From Microbacterium dextranolyticum (GTDB taxonomy: Bacteria; Actinomycetota; Actinomycetes; Actinomycetales; Microbacteriaceae), in assembly GCF_016907295.1 (NCBI RefSeq), contig NZ_JAFBBR010000001.1, positions 2,356,001 through 2,420,000 of the forward strand: a stretch of DNA of 64,000 bases, written 5' to 3'. This document shows, in pieces, positions 9,925 through 21,322 of the stretch; the first letter of the stretch is position 1; each line of letters begins with the position of its first letter. The position numbers and the translations under genes were made by a program. The notes under the pieces are model-generated. The model had not been told where the DNA came from. It made no database searches and worked only from the letters and a program-made list of their open reading frames with translations.

Positions 9925-11253
9925 ATGGCCGGATTCTGGGGCTCCCGCAAGCAGGAACGCACGCAGCGCGCGCACGAAGACGCGGAACTCGGGCGACGTG
10001 CCGATGCGGCGCTCGTCGCCGTGGACGAGCGCCTGCGAACAACCGGAGACGAGCTCATGTTCGCCGAGCTCGAGCTCGGCCGCGACGCCACCCGCGATCT
10101 GCGCGATGCGCTCGATGCCGTGCGCACGCACCTGGGAGAGGCGTTCCAGCTCAACCAGCTGAACCACGATGAGATCCCCGACACGCCCGAAGAACTGCGC
10201 ACCCGGCACGCGCGTATCGTGCAGCTGTGCGACTGGGCCGAGGATCTCCTCGACGATCGCCTGCAGGCCCTCGCCGAGCCGGTCGCCCGCGCCCGGCGCG
10301 CGCCCGAGATCATCGACGGCATCCGCGCCCAGGTGGAGCGCGACGCAGCCCGCATCCCCCGGGTCGAGGCAGTGCTCGCGCGCCTTTCCGAGCGCTACTC
10401 CCCCGATGCGATGCGCAAGATCGCCGGCAACACGCGCGAAGCGTCCCAGCTGCTCGAATTCGCCTCGCATGGATCCGACGTGTCGACCTCGCGACGTGAG
10501 AGCGGTCAGCGCGAGCAGGCCAACCTCGCCCTCGAGACCGCGATCGAGGCGAGCCGCCGCGCGACGACGCTGCTCGACGCCGTCGACTCGTTCGAGATCG
10601 AGGCCCTGCGGGCCGAGTCGACGTTGGATGCCATCATCGACGACTCCCGGCAGGATCTCGCCGCCGCGCGTGAGTTCCGCAGCGTGCCCGCCGTGACGGA
10701 GGCCACGATCGCGCTCGAGCGGGAGCTCGACGCCCTCGCCCCCGCCGGCACCAAGCCCGATCCGTTCACCGAGCTCACGCGGCTGCGCGCCGCGAACGCC
10801 GCTCTCGACGCGGCTGTCGCGAAGGCTCGGGAGAGAGCCGCACGTCCTGTTCCGCCGGAGGCGCACGTGCGTCACGCGATCGACGACGCCGATCGGCAGC
10901 TGGGAGTCGCCCGCACGGTGATCTCCGGGCACCGAGGCTGGATCGGTGCGGATGCGCGGACGCGTCTCGCCGAAGCGGAGCGTCTGCGCATCGACCTCGG
11001 CACCCTCGCCGCGACGCCCATCGAGGAGGACGACCGCGAGCAGGCTCTCGCCGACGCCCGCCGGTGCGGACAGCTCGCCGCCGAGGCGCTGCATCTCGCG
11101 CAGCGCGACATCGATTCGTCACGTCCGGACGACGGCGGTTGGGGCGGGCCCGGTCAGGGCGGAGGCGGGCGCCGCAGCGGCGGCGGCGACCTCGCCAGCG
11201 GCATCCTCGGCGGCCTCGTCATCGGATCGATCCTCGACGGCATCTTCGACTGA
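9925..11253 (+). CDS. coiled-coil protein resembling the C-terminal part of TPM-domain proteins
   Basis: 442 residues, almost entirely charged alpha-helical heptad-like sequence (10-400) with repeated segments such as ERYSPDAMRKIAGN and ALDAAVAKARERA. It ends in a glycine-rich linker (GGWGGPGQGGGGRRSGGG) and a short hydrophobic tail, ASGILGGLVIGSILDGIFD. The helical region and Gly-rich tail resemble the C-terminal part of actinobacterial TPM-domain membrane proteins, but the TPM domain itself and a clear transmembrane helix are missing. The hydrophobic tail could give weak membrane contact. The next gene, a KAP NTPase, starts about 50 bases downstream on the same strand. Function unknown. Confidence 0.7.
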   Translation: MAGFWGSRKQERTQRAHEDAELGRRADAALVAVDERLRTTGDELMFAELELGRDATRDLRDALDAVRTHLGEAFQLNQLNHDEIPDTPEELRTRHARIVQLCDWAEDLLDDRLQALAEPVARARRAPEIIDGIRAQVERDAARIPRVEAVLARLSERYSPDAMRKIAGNTREASQLLEFASHGSDVSTSRRESGQREQANLALETAIEASRRATTLLDAVDSFEIEALRAESTLDAIIDDSRQDLAAAREFRSVPAVTEATIALERELDALAPAGTKPDPFTELTRLRAANAALDAAVAKARERAARPVPPEAHVRHAIDDADRQLGVARTVISGHRGWIGADARTRLAEAERLRIDLGTLAATPIEEDDREQALADARRCGQLAAEALHLAQRDIDSSRPDDGGWGGPGQGGGGRRSGGGDLASGILGGLVIGSILDGIFD

Positions 11254-11303
11254 TCGCGCGTCGGCTCGGCGGCGCAGGACTGAGACCCGCTAGGGTCACC
11301 AGC

Positions 11304-13178
11304 GTGACTTCCGTGCCGCACACCGGTCAAGGCCTGTCCGACCGTCCCGCACCCGAGGACCATCTGGGTCTCGAGCCGTACATCCAGGGCCTGTCCGAGT
11401 TCATCCGCAACTGCACGACGCCCCTCACCCTCGCCATCCAGGGCGACTGGGGGTCGGGCAAAACGAACACGATGCTGCTCATCGAGCAGGCGCTGGAGCC
11501 GACGGCGCGACTCTCGGCCGTGCGCTCCGACGCGCAGCGGGCCGAGCTGGTGTCCCACCTGGCCGCGTCCGAGCACGCGCCGCTGTTCACGATCAGCTTC
11601 AACACGTGGCAGTACTCGCAGTTCAACCTCGACGGCCAGCTGGCGGTCATGATGCTCCAAGCGCTCGTCGCAGAGCTGGAGAAGACGGTGCCCGGCCCGG
11701 GAGCGCGGGAGCGGTGGGCGCGAGTACTGACCGAATCCGCGACGTACGCGAAGACACTGACCAACGCTCTTGCCAATGTCGCGTCCAACATGACGATGGG
11801 CGTCAGCGTCGGTCAGATTTTCTCCGCCGATCCGTCGGCCGGGGATGCCGGCGCGGGATCGGTCGTCGACCTGCTCGCTACCCTGCGCGACAGCCTCGCA
11901 TCTCTCGTGAGCGCTGCTGTCACCCATCCCTCCGGCGCAGGCGACCCCGGGCGCATCGTGATCTTCATCGACGACCTCGACCGCCTCGAGCCGCGCCGTG
12001 CCGTCGAGCTGATGGAGACCCTGAAGATCTTCCTCGATCTCGAGCACTGCGTCTTCGTGCTCGCGATCGACTTCGATGTGGTCGCGCAGGGGGTCAGCGA
12101 CAAGTACGGCTCCGACGGAATCGACGCGAGAAAGGCACGCTCGTTCTTCGACAAGATCATCCAGGTGCCGTTCCACATGCCTGTGGCGAACTATCGGATC
12201 GACGAACTCCTCGCCGCCAGCTGCGACAAGGCGGGGATCGAACTCACGCACACGCAGCGGGATCATTTCCGCGACCTCATCCGCAGCTCGGTCGGGAACA
12301 ATCCGCGATCGATCAAGCGCCTGATGAACACGCTCATGCTGCTGCGCGGCATTCTCGGCACCCAGACGAGCGTCGATCGACTGTTCGCCGTGCTGTGCCT
12401 CCAGCTTGCCTTCCCACCGGTGTTCACGGATCTGAGTTCGGATGCCTTCGGCGAGGCGCTCGGAGCGGTGTTCTCGGATGTCGGGGGGATCGACGCGCTG
12501 GCTTCCGTACTGGCGGATCTCGGCATGGACGATGCCGCCGCAGCCGACCTGATGCAGCGCTGGGGCCTCGGGACGATCGCGGATCAGCGCAGCATGAAGC
12601 AGTTCTCGGCGAGCGTGCGCGACGTGTTCCTCACTGAGGACCGCGAATTCGACTCCGCATCATTCCTGCGCACCCTCTCACAGTCGGCGATCACCGGCAC
12701 CCGCTCCGAGTCTTCCGACGACCGCGCCGGTTCCCGAGGATGGGGACACAAGTTCTATCTGCCGGAGGAGCGCAGCACCCAGTGGCAGGAGCGCTTCGCC
12801 GCCGAGTCCAGGCTCCGCGCGACCTACGATCTGGCCGAGGATCTCATCGAACGGCTTTCGGCGATCGAGCTGCCCGGCGGCAGAGCCGTCGCCGTCGGGA
12901 TGCAGGCGGGCAACAACAGGCACTGGACCGTCGAATGCGAGGGACGTCGCATCGGCCTCCTCGAAGTGCATCAGAAATTCTTCCACGTGTACTTCGGTCC
13001 GCGGGCGTGGATGCACTGGCATGGCGAACCCGTCACCGACGACGACAACGGCCTGAATGAGTTCTGCCGGAAGTCGATCGCGAACCAGCGCACCGTCGAC
13101 GAGGTCGCCGCGTCGTGGGAGGAACTCCTCACCCGTCGGCTGGATCTCGCGGCGACCTTCGGGGACGATCACCGCTGA
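11304..13178 (+). CDS. KAP-family P-loop NTPase with extra C-terminal domain
   Basis: 624 residues from the GTG. STAND-type KAP NTPase signatures: Walker A GDWGSGKT (47-54), the SFNTWQYSQF segment (98-107), Walker B IVIFIDDLDRL (218-228), FFDKIIQVPFHMP (281-293) and GNNPRSIKRLMN (331-342). KAP proteins usually carry transmembrane helices between the Walker motifs; here that stretch (108-200) is only mildly hydrophobic, so the protein is probably soluble. Residues ~485-624 form an additional domain not recognised (GGRAVAVGMQAGNNRHW, GLLEVHQKFFHVYFGP). KAP proteins include phage-exclusion and defence ATPases, but this one lies in a housekeeping neighbourhood, so its role is open. Confidence 0.85.
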   Translation: MTSVPHTGQGLSDRPAPEDHLGLEPYIQGLSEFIRNCTTPLTLAIQGDWGSGKTNTMLLIEQALEPTARLSAVRSDAQRAELVSHLAASEHAPLFTISFNTWQYSQFNLDGQLAVMMLQALVAELEKTVPGPGARERWARVLTESATYAKTLTNALANVASNMTMGVSVGQIFSADPSAGDAGAGSVVDLLATLRDSLASLVSAAVTHPSGAGDPGRIVIFIDDLDRLEPRRAVELMETLKIFLDLEHCVFVLAIDFDVVAQGVSDKYGSDGIDARKARSFFDKIIQVPFHMPVANYRIDELLAASCDKAGIELTHTQRDHFRDLIRSSVGNNPRSIKRLMNTLMLLRGILGTQTSVDRLFAVLCLQLAFPPVFTDLSSDAFGEALGAVFSDVGGIDALASVLADLGMDDAAAADLMQRWGLGTIADQRSMKQFSASVRDVFLTEDREFDSASFLRTLSQSAITGTRSESSDDRAGSRGWGHKFYLPEERSTQWQERFAAESRLRATYDLAEDLIERLSAIELPGGRAVAVGMQAGNNRHWTVECEGRRIGLLEVHQKFFHVYFGPRAWMHWHGEPVTDDDNGLNEFCRKSIANQRTVDEVAASWEELLTRRLDLAATFGDDHR

Positions 13179-13293
13179 CCGAACGCACGCCGGCTCGTCG
13201 CCATCACCCCGGCGATCATCCTTCAGGATGATGCCGCCCCGGCGCGGCTCCCCTACGTTCGGACCAGACGTCCCTTCCCCGTAAGGAGAGCCC

Positions 13294-14220
13294 ATGGTCG
13301 TGTGGCGCCGCTGGATCTTCCCCCTGCTGATGCTCGTCGTCTGCGCCGTCATCGCGGCGGCACTGGTGAAGCTCGCGTTCTTCCCGGACCGCACGGATGC
13401 CGCTGCCATCACTCCGGGTGGGGCGGTCACGAGCCCGGTGATCCCCGTCCAACGGGCGAACCTCACGTCGGAGCTGACAGTCAACGGCACCGTCGCGCGC
13501 GATGACGCCGTCACCGTCCGCGCGACCGTCGAGGGGACAGTCACCGACGTCGCGGTCGGTGCCGGGCAGAGCGTGCAGGCCGGCCAGACCCTCGTCACCG
13601 TCACGCAGGTCGAGACGAACCGCCGCATCGATATCACCGCGCCCGAGGCGGGCGACGTGTCCTCCTTCGAGCTCGTCCCGGGGCAGTCGGTGTCGCTCGG
13701 CGCCGAGGTGGCCAAGCTCACGCCCGCCCGATTCCATGTGACCGGCAAGGTCGACCCCGTCCTGCTGTATCGCCTCGTCGGCGCTCCCACCGATGCCCAG
13801 ACGACCATCCAGGGCGGTCCTGCGCCCTTCACCTGCACCGGTCTGCGCGTTCAGGTCGCTGAAGACGGCACGACCAGCGTCGTCTGCGCGGTGCCCGCGG
13901 ACCAGCAGGTGTTCGCGGGGCTCACCGCCCGCCTCGACGTGCGCGTCGGGTCGGCGGAGGGCGTGCTCGTGGTTCCCACGACGGCGGTCAAGGGCGGAGC
14001 GGGCACCGGCACCGTGTGGCTCGACACCGACGGCGCCGCCGAGGAGCGCGCAGTGAAGCTCGGACTCAGCGACGGCACCTCCGTCGAGGTCGTCGAGGGC
14101 CTCTCCGAAGGAGACACGGTGCGCCAGTTCGTGCCCGGGGTGTCCACAGGGACCGAACCGATCTGCCACGACGACGGCGCGGGCGGAACCTTCTGCGAGG
14201 CCCCGGGGATGAGCTGGTGA
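13294..14220 (+). CDS. MacA/HlyD-type adaptor of an ABC exporter
   Basis: 308 residues. One N-terminal membrane helix (about 5-28) precedes an extracytoplasmic part with a lipoyl-like hairpin (DDAVTVRATVEGTVTDVAVGAGQSVQAG, about 68-95) and a beta-barrel. The stop overlaps the next gene as GTGA. In Gram-positive bacteria such adaptors assist a MacB-like ABC transporter in exporting peptides or antimicrobials. A ribosome-binding site, AAGGAGA, precedes the ATG. The substrate is unknown. Confidence 0.85.
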   Translation: MVVWRRWIFPLLMLVVCAVIAAALVKLAFFPDRTDAAAITPGGAVTSPVIPVQRANLTSELTVNGTVARDDAVTVRATVEGTVTDVAVGAGQSVQAGQTLVTVTQVETNRRIDITAPEAGDVSSFELVPGQSVSLGAEVAKLTPARFHVTGKVDPVLLYRLVGAPTDAQTTIQGGPAPFTCTGLRVQVAEDGTTSVVCAVPADQQVFAGLTARLDVRVGSAEGVLVVPTTAVKGGAGTGTVWLDTDGAAEERAVKLGLSDGTSVEVVEGLSEGDTVRQFVPGVSTGTEPICHDDGAGGTFCEAPGMSW

Positions 14221-15008
14221 GTCTCGTCGAGCTGCGGGGCGTGACACGGCACGTCCTGCTTCCCGACGACTCGCGCCTGGACATCCTGCGCGGCATCGAT
14301 CTGACCGTCGACGCGGGCGACCACGTCGCCATCGTGGGACGCAGCGGCTCGGGCAAGAGCACGCTGCTGAACATCCTCGGGATGCTCGATCTGCCGTCCT
14401 CCGGATCGGTCGCCTTCCGTGGCGAGCCGGTCGCAAGGGAGAACGGACGGCGGATGCGGCGCGGCGCGCTGGACCGTCTGCGCGGGCGCGAGGTCGGGTT
14501 CGTCTTCCAGCAGTTCAACCTGCTACCCGGCCGCAGCGCGACCGACAACGTGGCGATGCCCCTCGGGTACGCCACCGGGCGCCCGTTCTGGCATCGCCGA
14601 CGCCTGGCCGAAGAGATGCTCGAGCGGGTCGGGCTCGGGCATCGCCTCACGTCGCCGCCCGAGCAGCTGTCCGGCGGCGAGCAGCAGCGCGTCGCTATCG
14701 CCCGCGCGCTCGTGCGGCGCCCCGCGCTGATCCTCGCAGACGAGCCGACGGGCGCGCTCGACCTCGACACGGGCGAGGCCGTGATGAGCCTTCTGGACGA
14801 AGTCGCCTCCGAAACCGAGGCGGCGCTGGTCACGATCACGCACGACCTGCATGTGGCGGCGCGGGCGCGCCGGCACTACCGGCTCGATGGGGGCATCCTG
14901 TCCCCCGTCGACCTGGAGGAGGCGACGCGGACGACGGCTGTCGGCGCAGCGGGGGCCGCCGAGTCGGCGGATGCGACGATGGCCGCGAGCGCGAGGGGCG
15001 CGTCGTGA
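14217..15008 (+). CDS. MacB-type ABC transporter ATP-binding protein
   Basis: 263 residues from a GTG that overlaps the adaptor stop. Walker A GRSGSGKST (41-49), Q-loop FQQFNLLPGR, signature LSGGEQQRVAIARAL (151-165) and Walker B LILADEPTGALD (171-182) are all intact. The LPxxxAxxNV segment after the Q-loop is typical of the LolD/MacB subfamily. Its stop overlaps the permease start as GTGA, making a three-gene coupled operon. The C-terminal ~35 residues are Ala-rich and extra to the fold. Confidence 0.92.
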   Translation: MSLVELRGVTRHVLLPDDSRLDILRGIDLTVDAGDHVAIVGRSGSGKSTLLNILGMLDLPSSGSVAFRGEPVARENGRRMRRGALDRLRGREVGFVFQQFNLLPGRSATDNVAMPLGYATGRPFWHRRRLAEEMLERVGLGHRLTSPPEQLSGGEQQRVAIARALVRRPALILADEPTGALDLDTGEAVMSLLDEVASETEAALVTITHDLHVAARARRHYRLDGGILSPVDLEEATRTTAVGAAGAAESADATMAASARGAS

Positions 15009-16222
15009 GCGGTCTCGTCGGAGCACTCAGCGAGGCCTGGGCCGAACTGCGACACCATAAGCTGCGCGTTCTGCTGAGCCTCATCGGCATCGCCGTCTCG
15101 GTCGCCGCGATCGCCTCGGTGCTCGCCCTCGGCGACTACATACGGCAGAGCCAGACCGAGCAGTCCGATCGGTTCGGCGGCCGGGCGGCGACGATCTCGG
15201 TCGGAGCGGGGCGCACCGATGGCGCGGCGATGGACTGGGCGGTGATGGATGCCGCGGTGCAGAGCGCGACGGAACGCTTCGGACTGACGCATGTCACGCG
15301 GCGCGTCGATCAGCTCTCGGCGCCGGCGATGATCCAGACCCCGGACTACGTGCGCCCCGTCACGGTGCGCCTGGCCGACCCCGACTACGCGGTCATCCAC
15401 CGCACCGCTCTGCTCGCCGGCCGATGGTTCACCGCGGACGACACCGCCGCGCTGGCGCCGCCCGTGGTGATCACCGAGGCCCTGTGGAACGGGATCGGCG
15501 CGCCGCCCCTCGCCGGCCACCCCACGATCGAGTTCACCGATGCCCTGGCCGGCACGTATCGCATCGTCGGTGTGACGCCGGCCGAGTGGCAGGGCGACAC
15601 CCAGAAGACCGTCACGCTGCTGCCGCAGACATACCTGGCGCACGCCGAGGCGTTGCCCGCCGACCAGTCGATGACGTGGGAGATGTGGATGGGGCCGGAT
15701 CGCGTCGATGCGATCGCACCGGAGCTCGCGGCCCAGCTGCGTGCCGCGATGGGGCCCGACGTCCATGTGTCGGTCTCTCGCTCGGACTGGGCGACGCGCC
15801 CGGATGTGCGGCAGAGCGCACAGCTGTTCGAGCTGGTCACGGGGCTCATCGCCGGCCTCGTGCTGCTGCTGGGCGGACTCGGGCTCGTGAACATCCAGCT
15901 CGTGGCGATGCGCCAGCGCATCCGCGAGATCGGGGTGCGCCGCAGCTTCGGGGCCACCAGCGCCCGGATCTTCACCACCGTGCTGTTCGAGAACGTCGTG
16001 GCCACGGCCGTCGCGGGGATCGCAGGCATCGTCCTCGCGATCATCGTCCTGCGGGTGCTGTTCGGCATGAACGTGCTGCCCCCGCTGCAGGACACTCCAC
16101 CGTTCCCGTTGCGGGCCGCGCTCGTCGCCCTCGCCGCCGCCGTCGGCATCGGCGCCGTCGCCGGGTTCCTCCCCGCCCTGGCCGCCGTGCGCGCCAAGGT
16201 CATCGACGCGCTGCGCATCTGA
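15005..16222 (+). CDS. MacB-type ABC transporter permease (FtsX-like)
   Basis: 405 residues. One membrane helix near the N-terminus (about 18-40) is followed by a ~220-residue extracytoplasmic MacB periplasmic-core domain and three C-terminal helices (LVTGLIAGLVLLLGGLGLVNI, VVATAVAGIAGIVLAIIVLRVLF, ALVALAAAVGIGAVAGFLPALA). The MRQRIREIGVRRSFGAT motif before the second of these is diagnostic of the FtsX/MacB family. GTG start. It completes an adaptor-ATPase-permease exporter of the mechanotransmission class. Confidence 0.92.
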   Translation: MSGLVGALSEAWAELRHHKLRVLLSLIGIAVSVAAIASVLALGDYIRQSQTEQSDRFGGRAATISVGAGRTDGAAMDWAVMDAAVQSATERFGLTHVTRRVDQLSAPAMIQTPDYVRPVTVRLADPDYAVIHRTALLAGRWFTADDTAALAPPVVITEALWNGIGAPPLAGHPTIEFTDALAGTYRIVGVTPAEWQGDTQKTVTLLPQTYLAHAEALPADQSMTWEMWMGPDRVDAIAPELAAQLRAAMGPDVHVSVSRSDWATRPDVRQSAQLFELVTGLIAGLVLLLGGLGLVNIQLVAMRQRIREIGVRRSFGATSARIFTTVLFENVVATAVAGIAGIVLAIIVLRVLFGMNVLPPLQDTPPFPLRAALVALAAAVGIGAVAGFLPALAAVRAKVIDALRI

Positions 16223-16234
16223 GCACGCCGGGCA

Positions 16235-16275
16235 GACGAGAGGGGTCGGATGCCCGGCATCCGACCCCTCTCGTC
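16235..16275. terminator. bidirectional terminator hairpin
   Basis: Two 20-base arms (16235-16254 and 16256-16275) are perfectly complementary around one base. The structure sits between the convergent permease gene (ends 16222) and the hibernation-factor gene (ends 16280), the expected place for a shared terminator. Confidence 0.8.
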
Positions 16276-16279
16276 GCCG

Positions 16280-16945
16280 TCAGGAGGCGAGTTCCTCCTC
16301 GACCGGCGGAGTGTTCGCGGTCAGTGAGATGACACCGTAGTCCCACCCCTTGCGGCGGTAGACCACGCTCGGGTGATCGGTGCGCGCGTCGATGAACAGG
16401 AAGAAGTCGTGCCCGACGAGCTCCATCCGATCGACGGCCTCTTCGAGGGTCATCCATTCCGCGTCGAAGTGCTTGGTGCGGATGACGACGGGACTGTAGT
16501 CCTCGTCGGCCTCGCCGTCGCCGATGACGGGGATCTCGCCGGTGGCGACGGCACGCAGCACGTCGACGGAGGCGGGCTGCACATCGATGCCCGCGAGCGC
16601 GCCGCTGCCCTTGTCGAGCTTGGGTCCGCGCGGGTGGTTGCGGGCGTCGACACGCTTGTCCTTCGCGCGGCGGAGCTGTTCGGCGAGCTTGTCGACCGCG
16701 AGGTCGAGAGCCGTGAACTTGTCGGCATCCGTGGCCTCGGCCCGGACCACCGGGCCTTTGCCCGTGATGGTGAGTTCCACGGTCTCCTCTTCGCGACTGC
16801 CGTTGTGGTAGGCGCGGTGGGTGACCTTGACGTCGAGACGCTGCGCGCGGGGGGCGAGGTTCTCGATCCGGACGGACTTGTCTTCGGCGACGGTGCGGAA
16901 TCGATCCGAGACGCTCACACCCACGCCGACGATGCTGGTTTCCAT
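16280..16945 (-). CDS. hpf: long-form ribosome hibernation promoting factor
   Basis: 221 residues. The N-terminal ~105 residues are the S30AE (RaiA/YfiA) domain (METSIVGVGVSVSDRF, SREEETVELTI, DLAVDKLAEQLRR). A linker follows, and residues ~160-215 form the C-terminal dimerisation domain (VIRTKHFDAEWMTLEEAVDRMELVGHDFFLFIDA). Long HPF dimerises 70S ribosomes into inactive 100S particles in stationary phase. A perfect AAGGAGG lies just upstream of the ATG. It follows comF in the mtrA-mtrB-lpqB-comF-hpf order conserved in actinobacteria. Confidence 0.95.
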   Translation of the reverse strand: METSIVGVGVSVSDRFRTVAEDKSVRIENLAPRAQRLDVKVTHRAYHNGSREEETVELTITGKGPVVRAEATDADKFTALDLAVDKLAEQLRRAKDKRVDARNHPRGPKLDKGSGALAGIDVQPASVDVLRAVATGEIPVIGDGEADEDYSPVVIRTKHFDAEWMTLEEAVDRMELVGHDFFLFIDARTDHPSVVYRRKGWDYGVISLTANTPPVEEELAS

Positions 16946-16963
16946 CCTTGACCTCCTTGTTCG

Positions 16964-16989
16964 GGGTTCTCCCGGTCAAGAAAGAACCC
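16964..16989 (-). other. small hairpin in the hpf 5' leader
   Basis: GGGTTCT (16964-16970) and AGAACCC (16983-16989) can pair around a 12-base loop, about 20 bases upstream of the hpf start and next to its ribosome-binding site. It could modulate translation or be the remains of an intergenic terminator for comF. No known leader class was recognised. Confidence 0.25.
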
Positions 16990-17035
16990 TGGGTTCGTCT
17001 TGTGGCCTCCACCGTATCGAGATGGACGGCGGGTG

Positions 17036-17827
17036 TCACGTAGGAATCGCGGGCGCATCCGTTGTGCGTCTGCTGTGTGTCCATATCCGCGGCGTCGAGG
17101 CGACCGTGGCGGCGGCGATGACCTCGGCGCCGGCCTCGCGCAGCGTGCGCGCGGCCTCCGCCAGAGTGGCTCCGGTCGTGACCACGTCGTCGACGAGGAG
17201 CACAGTGCGCCCCTCCAGCCGCGACCGCAGGCGCGCCGACACGTGGAAGGCACCGACCATGTTGCGCGCGCGATCGGCGACACCCAGCGCGCGCTGATCG
17301 GCCGTGCGCCCGGTGGCTCTCAGCAGCCGCTGCGGATGCAGATCGGCACGCGAAGCCAACAGCTCGACCACCCGGTAGCCGCGTCGGCGCATCGCCGCAG
17401 CCGTGGTCGGGACGGCGACGACCAGTACCGGGCCACCGGACGCACCCGACGCGCCGGATGCACCGGGCACATGGGCGAGGGCCGCCTCGGCCGCCGCCGC
17501 GAGAGCCGGGCCGAGGGCGCGCGCGAGCCCGGTACGCCCCTCTTCCTTGCAGGCACGGACGATGCGCGCCGGCGCCCCGTCGAACACGACGCCGGCATAG
17601 ACGGGGAGCCCCGCGACCTCACGCCGCACGACACGGGGCGCGAGCGCCTCGCGACACGACGAGCAGACGACCACATCGGGGGCGTCGCAGCCCGCGCACC
17701 ACGTCGGGAACACGAGCGAGAGCGCTCCGGCGACGGCGGCGCCGATCAGAGGGCGGACGTCGCGGCGGGATCGTGGAGCGGCCGACCCGGAGGCGGGTCG
17801 GGGGCCGGATGCGAGAGCGCGAGGCAT
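17036..17827 (-). CDS. comF: ComF-family phosphoribosyltransferase-like protein
   Basis: 263 residues. An N-terminal zinc ribbon is formed by C44, C47, C55 and C58 (CAGC and CSSC). The C-terminal half is a phosphoribosyltransferase fold with the PRPP-binding motif VLLVDDVVTTGAT (209-221). ComF is linked to DNA uptake in naturally competent bacteria, but in actinobacteria homologues occur beside lpqB/hpf without competence operons. Enzymatic activity is unproven. The region after residue 120 includes a GASGASGAS linker. Confidence 0.88.
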   Translation of the reverse strand: MPRALASGPRPASGSAAPRSRRDVRPLIGAAVAGALSLVFPTWCAGCDAPDVVVCSSCREALAPRVVRREVAGLPVYAGVVFDGAPARIVRACKEEGRTGLARALGPALAAAAEAALAHVPGASGASGASGGPVLVVAVPTTAAAMRRRGYRVVELLASRADLHPQRLLRATGRTADQRALGVADRARNMVGAFHVSARLRSRLEGRTVLLVDDVVTTGATLAEAARTLREAGAEVIAAATVASTPRIWTHSRRTTDAPAIPT

Positions 17828-17930
17828 CCGCTCACTCTGGCAGCGGCGCCCGCGGTGCAGGGCGCGGACGAGCGGATCGGTGGACGATCTGCCCGGCGCA
17901 GGCCGTGGGGAGGGGCCGCGTCGCGGTGTG

Positions 17931-19615
17931 TCAGCGCGGCGACCCCTGCTGCACGGCGAGGACGCGGATCCCCGAGGCGAGACTCTGCCAATTGGCGCCC
18001 CGCTGTCCGAAGAGCTCTCCCGACCCGTCGCGCAGCTCCACGTCGCCGGCCTGAGTGCTGCCGGCCACGGCGGTGATCCCGGGCGGCGTGCGCTGCGGCG
18101 TGCCGAACCCGCCGACCGACTGCGTCAGGAGAGAAAAGTCGCCCGTCGCCTCCGAGATGACGGCGATCGTCGAGGCGTCGAGCCAGGTCAGCGCGCGACC
18201 GGTTCCAGACAGCACCGCGAGGACTTTGTGCTCACCCAACCCCGTCGGGGTGTTCGATCGATCGCGGAGGATGCCGGCGACCCACAGCGCGTAGCTGCTG
18301 CCGTCGCGGACGACGGCGGCCAGGCGCGTGCCGTCGCGCGACACCTGCTGCGCCACGATCTGCGAGGCGCCGGGCCAGGCCCCGGTGATGGCGACCTGAC
18401 CCGTGTCCGGTCCGTGCGCGATGACCGCGGCGGGCGAGCTCTCGGGAACCGTCCAGATGTAGCCGAGCGGGTCGATGGTCGGCGCGATGAGGCCGGCGCG
18501 GGTGTCGACGGTCGTGACGGTGCCGCTGTCGTCGACGCGTCGCACGGTTCCCGTGCCGTCGCGCAGCGTCGCCGTCGTGCGGTCGGCGTCGACCTCGATG
18601 TCGGTGGCGCCGAGGGGCGGAATCGCGTCCGAGAGGCCGGGGATGCGTTCGATCGACGCGCCCGAGAAGAACCCGAACGCATCGGCGGTCTGCACGAGCG
18701 GGCGCGAGTAGATCCGGGTCTGCCGCACGGGCACGGATTGCGCCGGCAGGGTCTGGCTGCCGACGATCATGTCGACCTCGTCGATGCCGACGGGTTTCAG
18801 GCTCTCTTCGAGCTGGGTCTGCATACGATCGCGCACGTCGGGCTCGAGGGCGCGCGCACCGTCTTCCAGCGTCACGGAGGCGACTTTGTCGGACCCGACG
18901 GGCACGGCCGCCTGCGCAAGGCGCGCCCCGTCGACGAAGGCCGTCTTGACCGACTGCGCGAGCCAGGCACTCGGGCCACCGTTCACGAGCGTCTCGGCGA
19001 TGTTGGTCGCCGCGTACAGGCGCGGGAACCACCGCTCGTCGGGAACGAGGTAGGTCCACGTGGGGTCGAAGAACTGCAGCGCGTAGTTGTTGTAGACGAC
19101 GTCGAAACGGTTGCGATCGAGGACGATCCCATCCGGAGCCTGAGTGATGCGCCACTGCCCGTCGGCCTGTTGGGCCAGCACGAACGGCAGTGAGACGTCG
19201 CCACCTTCGTCCCAGGTCGACAGCTCCCCCGACGCATCGACCGTCGCCGTGGGGGTCACGGTCACCGAGAACGAGTTCGTCGCGATCTGCTGCAGAGTGC
19301 GATCGCCCGTCCGATAGACCGTCACCCCGGCGCGCGGGTTCCACTGTCCGCGGAAGCTCGGCGCGAGGAATTCTTTCGCGGTGCCCCAGTTGTCCTTCGG
19401 CCCGGATCCGGCGGCGATGAAGCCCTCGACGATCTGCTGCGGAGTGGCATCCTTGCTCGGTCCGTCCGGCAGGAAGATGACGTTCCCTCCCGTGTCGTCG
19501 TCGGGCACGGGCTGACCGGCGTTGACGGGGCCCGAGGTGGGAAGCCCGCCGCACGCGGCGAGCAGCACAGCAAGAAGCGCGGCCGCCCCCAGCGCCCCCA
19601 GACGACGCAGTCCCC

Positions 19616-19619
<4 letters not shown>
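17931..19619 (-). CDS. lpqB: lipoprotein LpqB (MtrAB accessory)
   Basis: 562 residues. An N-terminal signal peptide ends in a lipobox, LAAC, with C23 predicted to be lipidated; the mature protein starts CGGLPTSG. A GerMN-type domain lies around 150-310 and a beta-propeller-like C-terminal half around 320-560. LpqB binds the extracytoplasmic part of MtrB and tunes MtrA phosphorylation in actinobacteria. The start ATG overlaps the mtrB stop (ATGA), consistent with co-transcription. Confidence 0.95.
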
Positions 19620-21313
<1,694 letters not shown>

Positions 21314-21322
21314 GGCGCCCGG

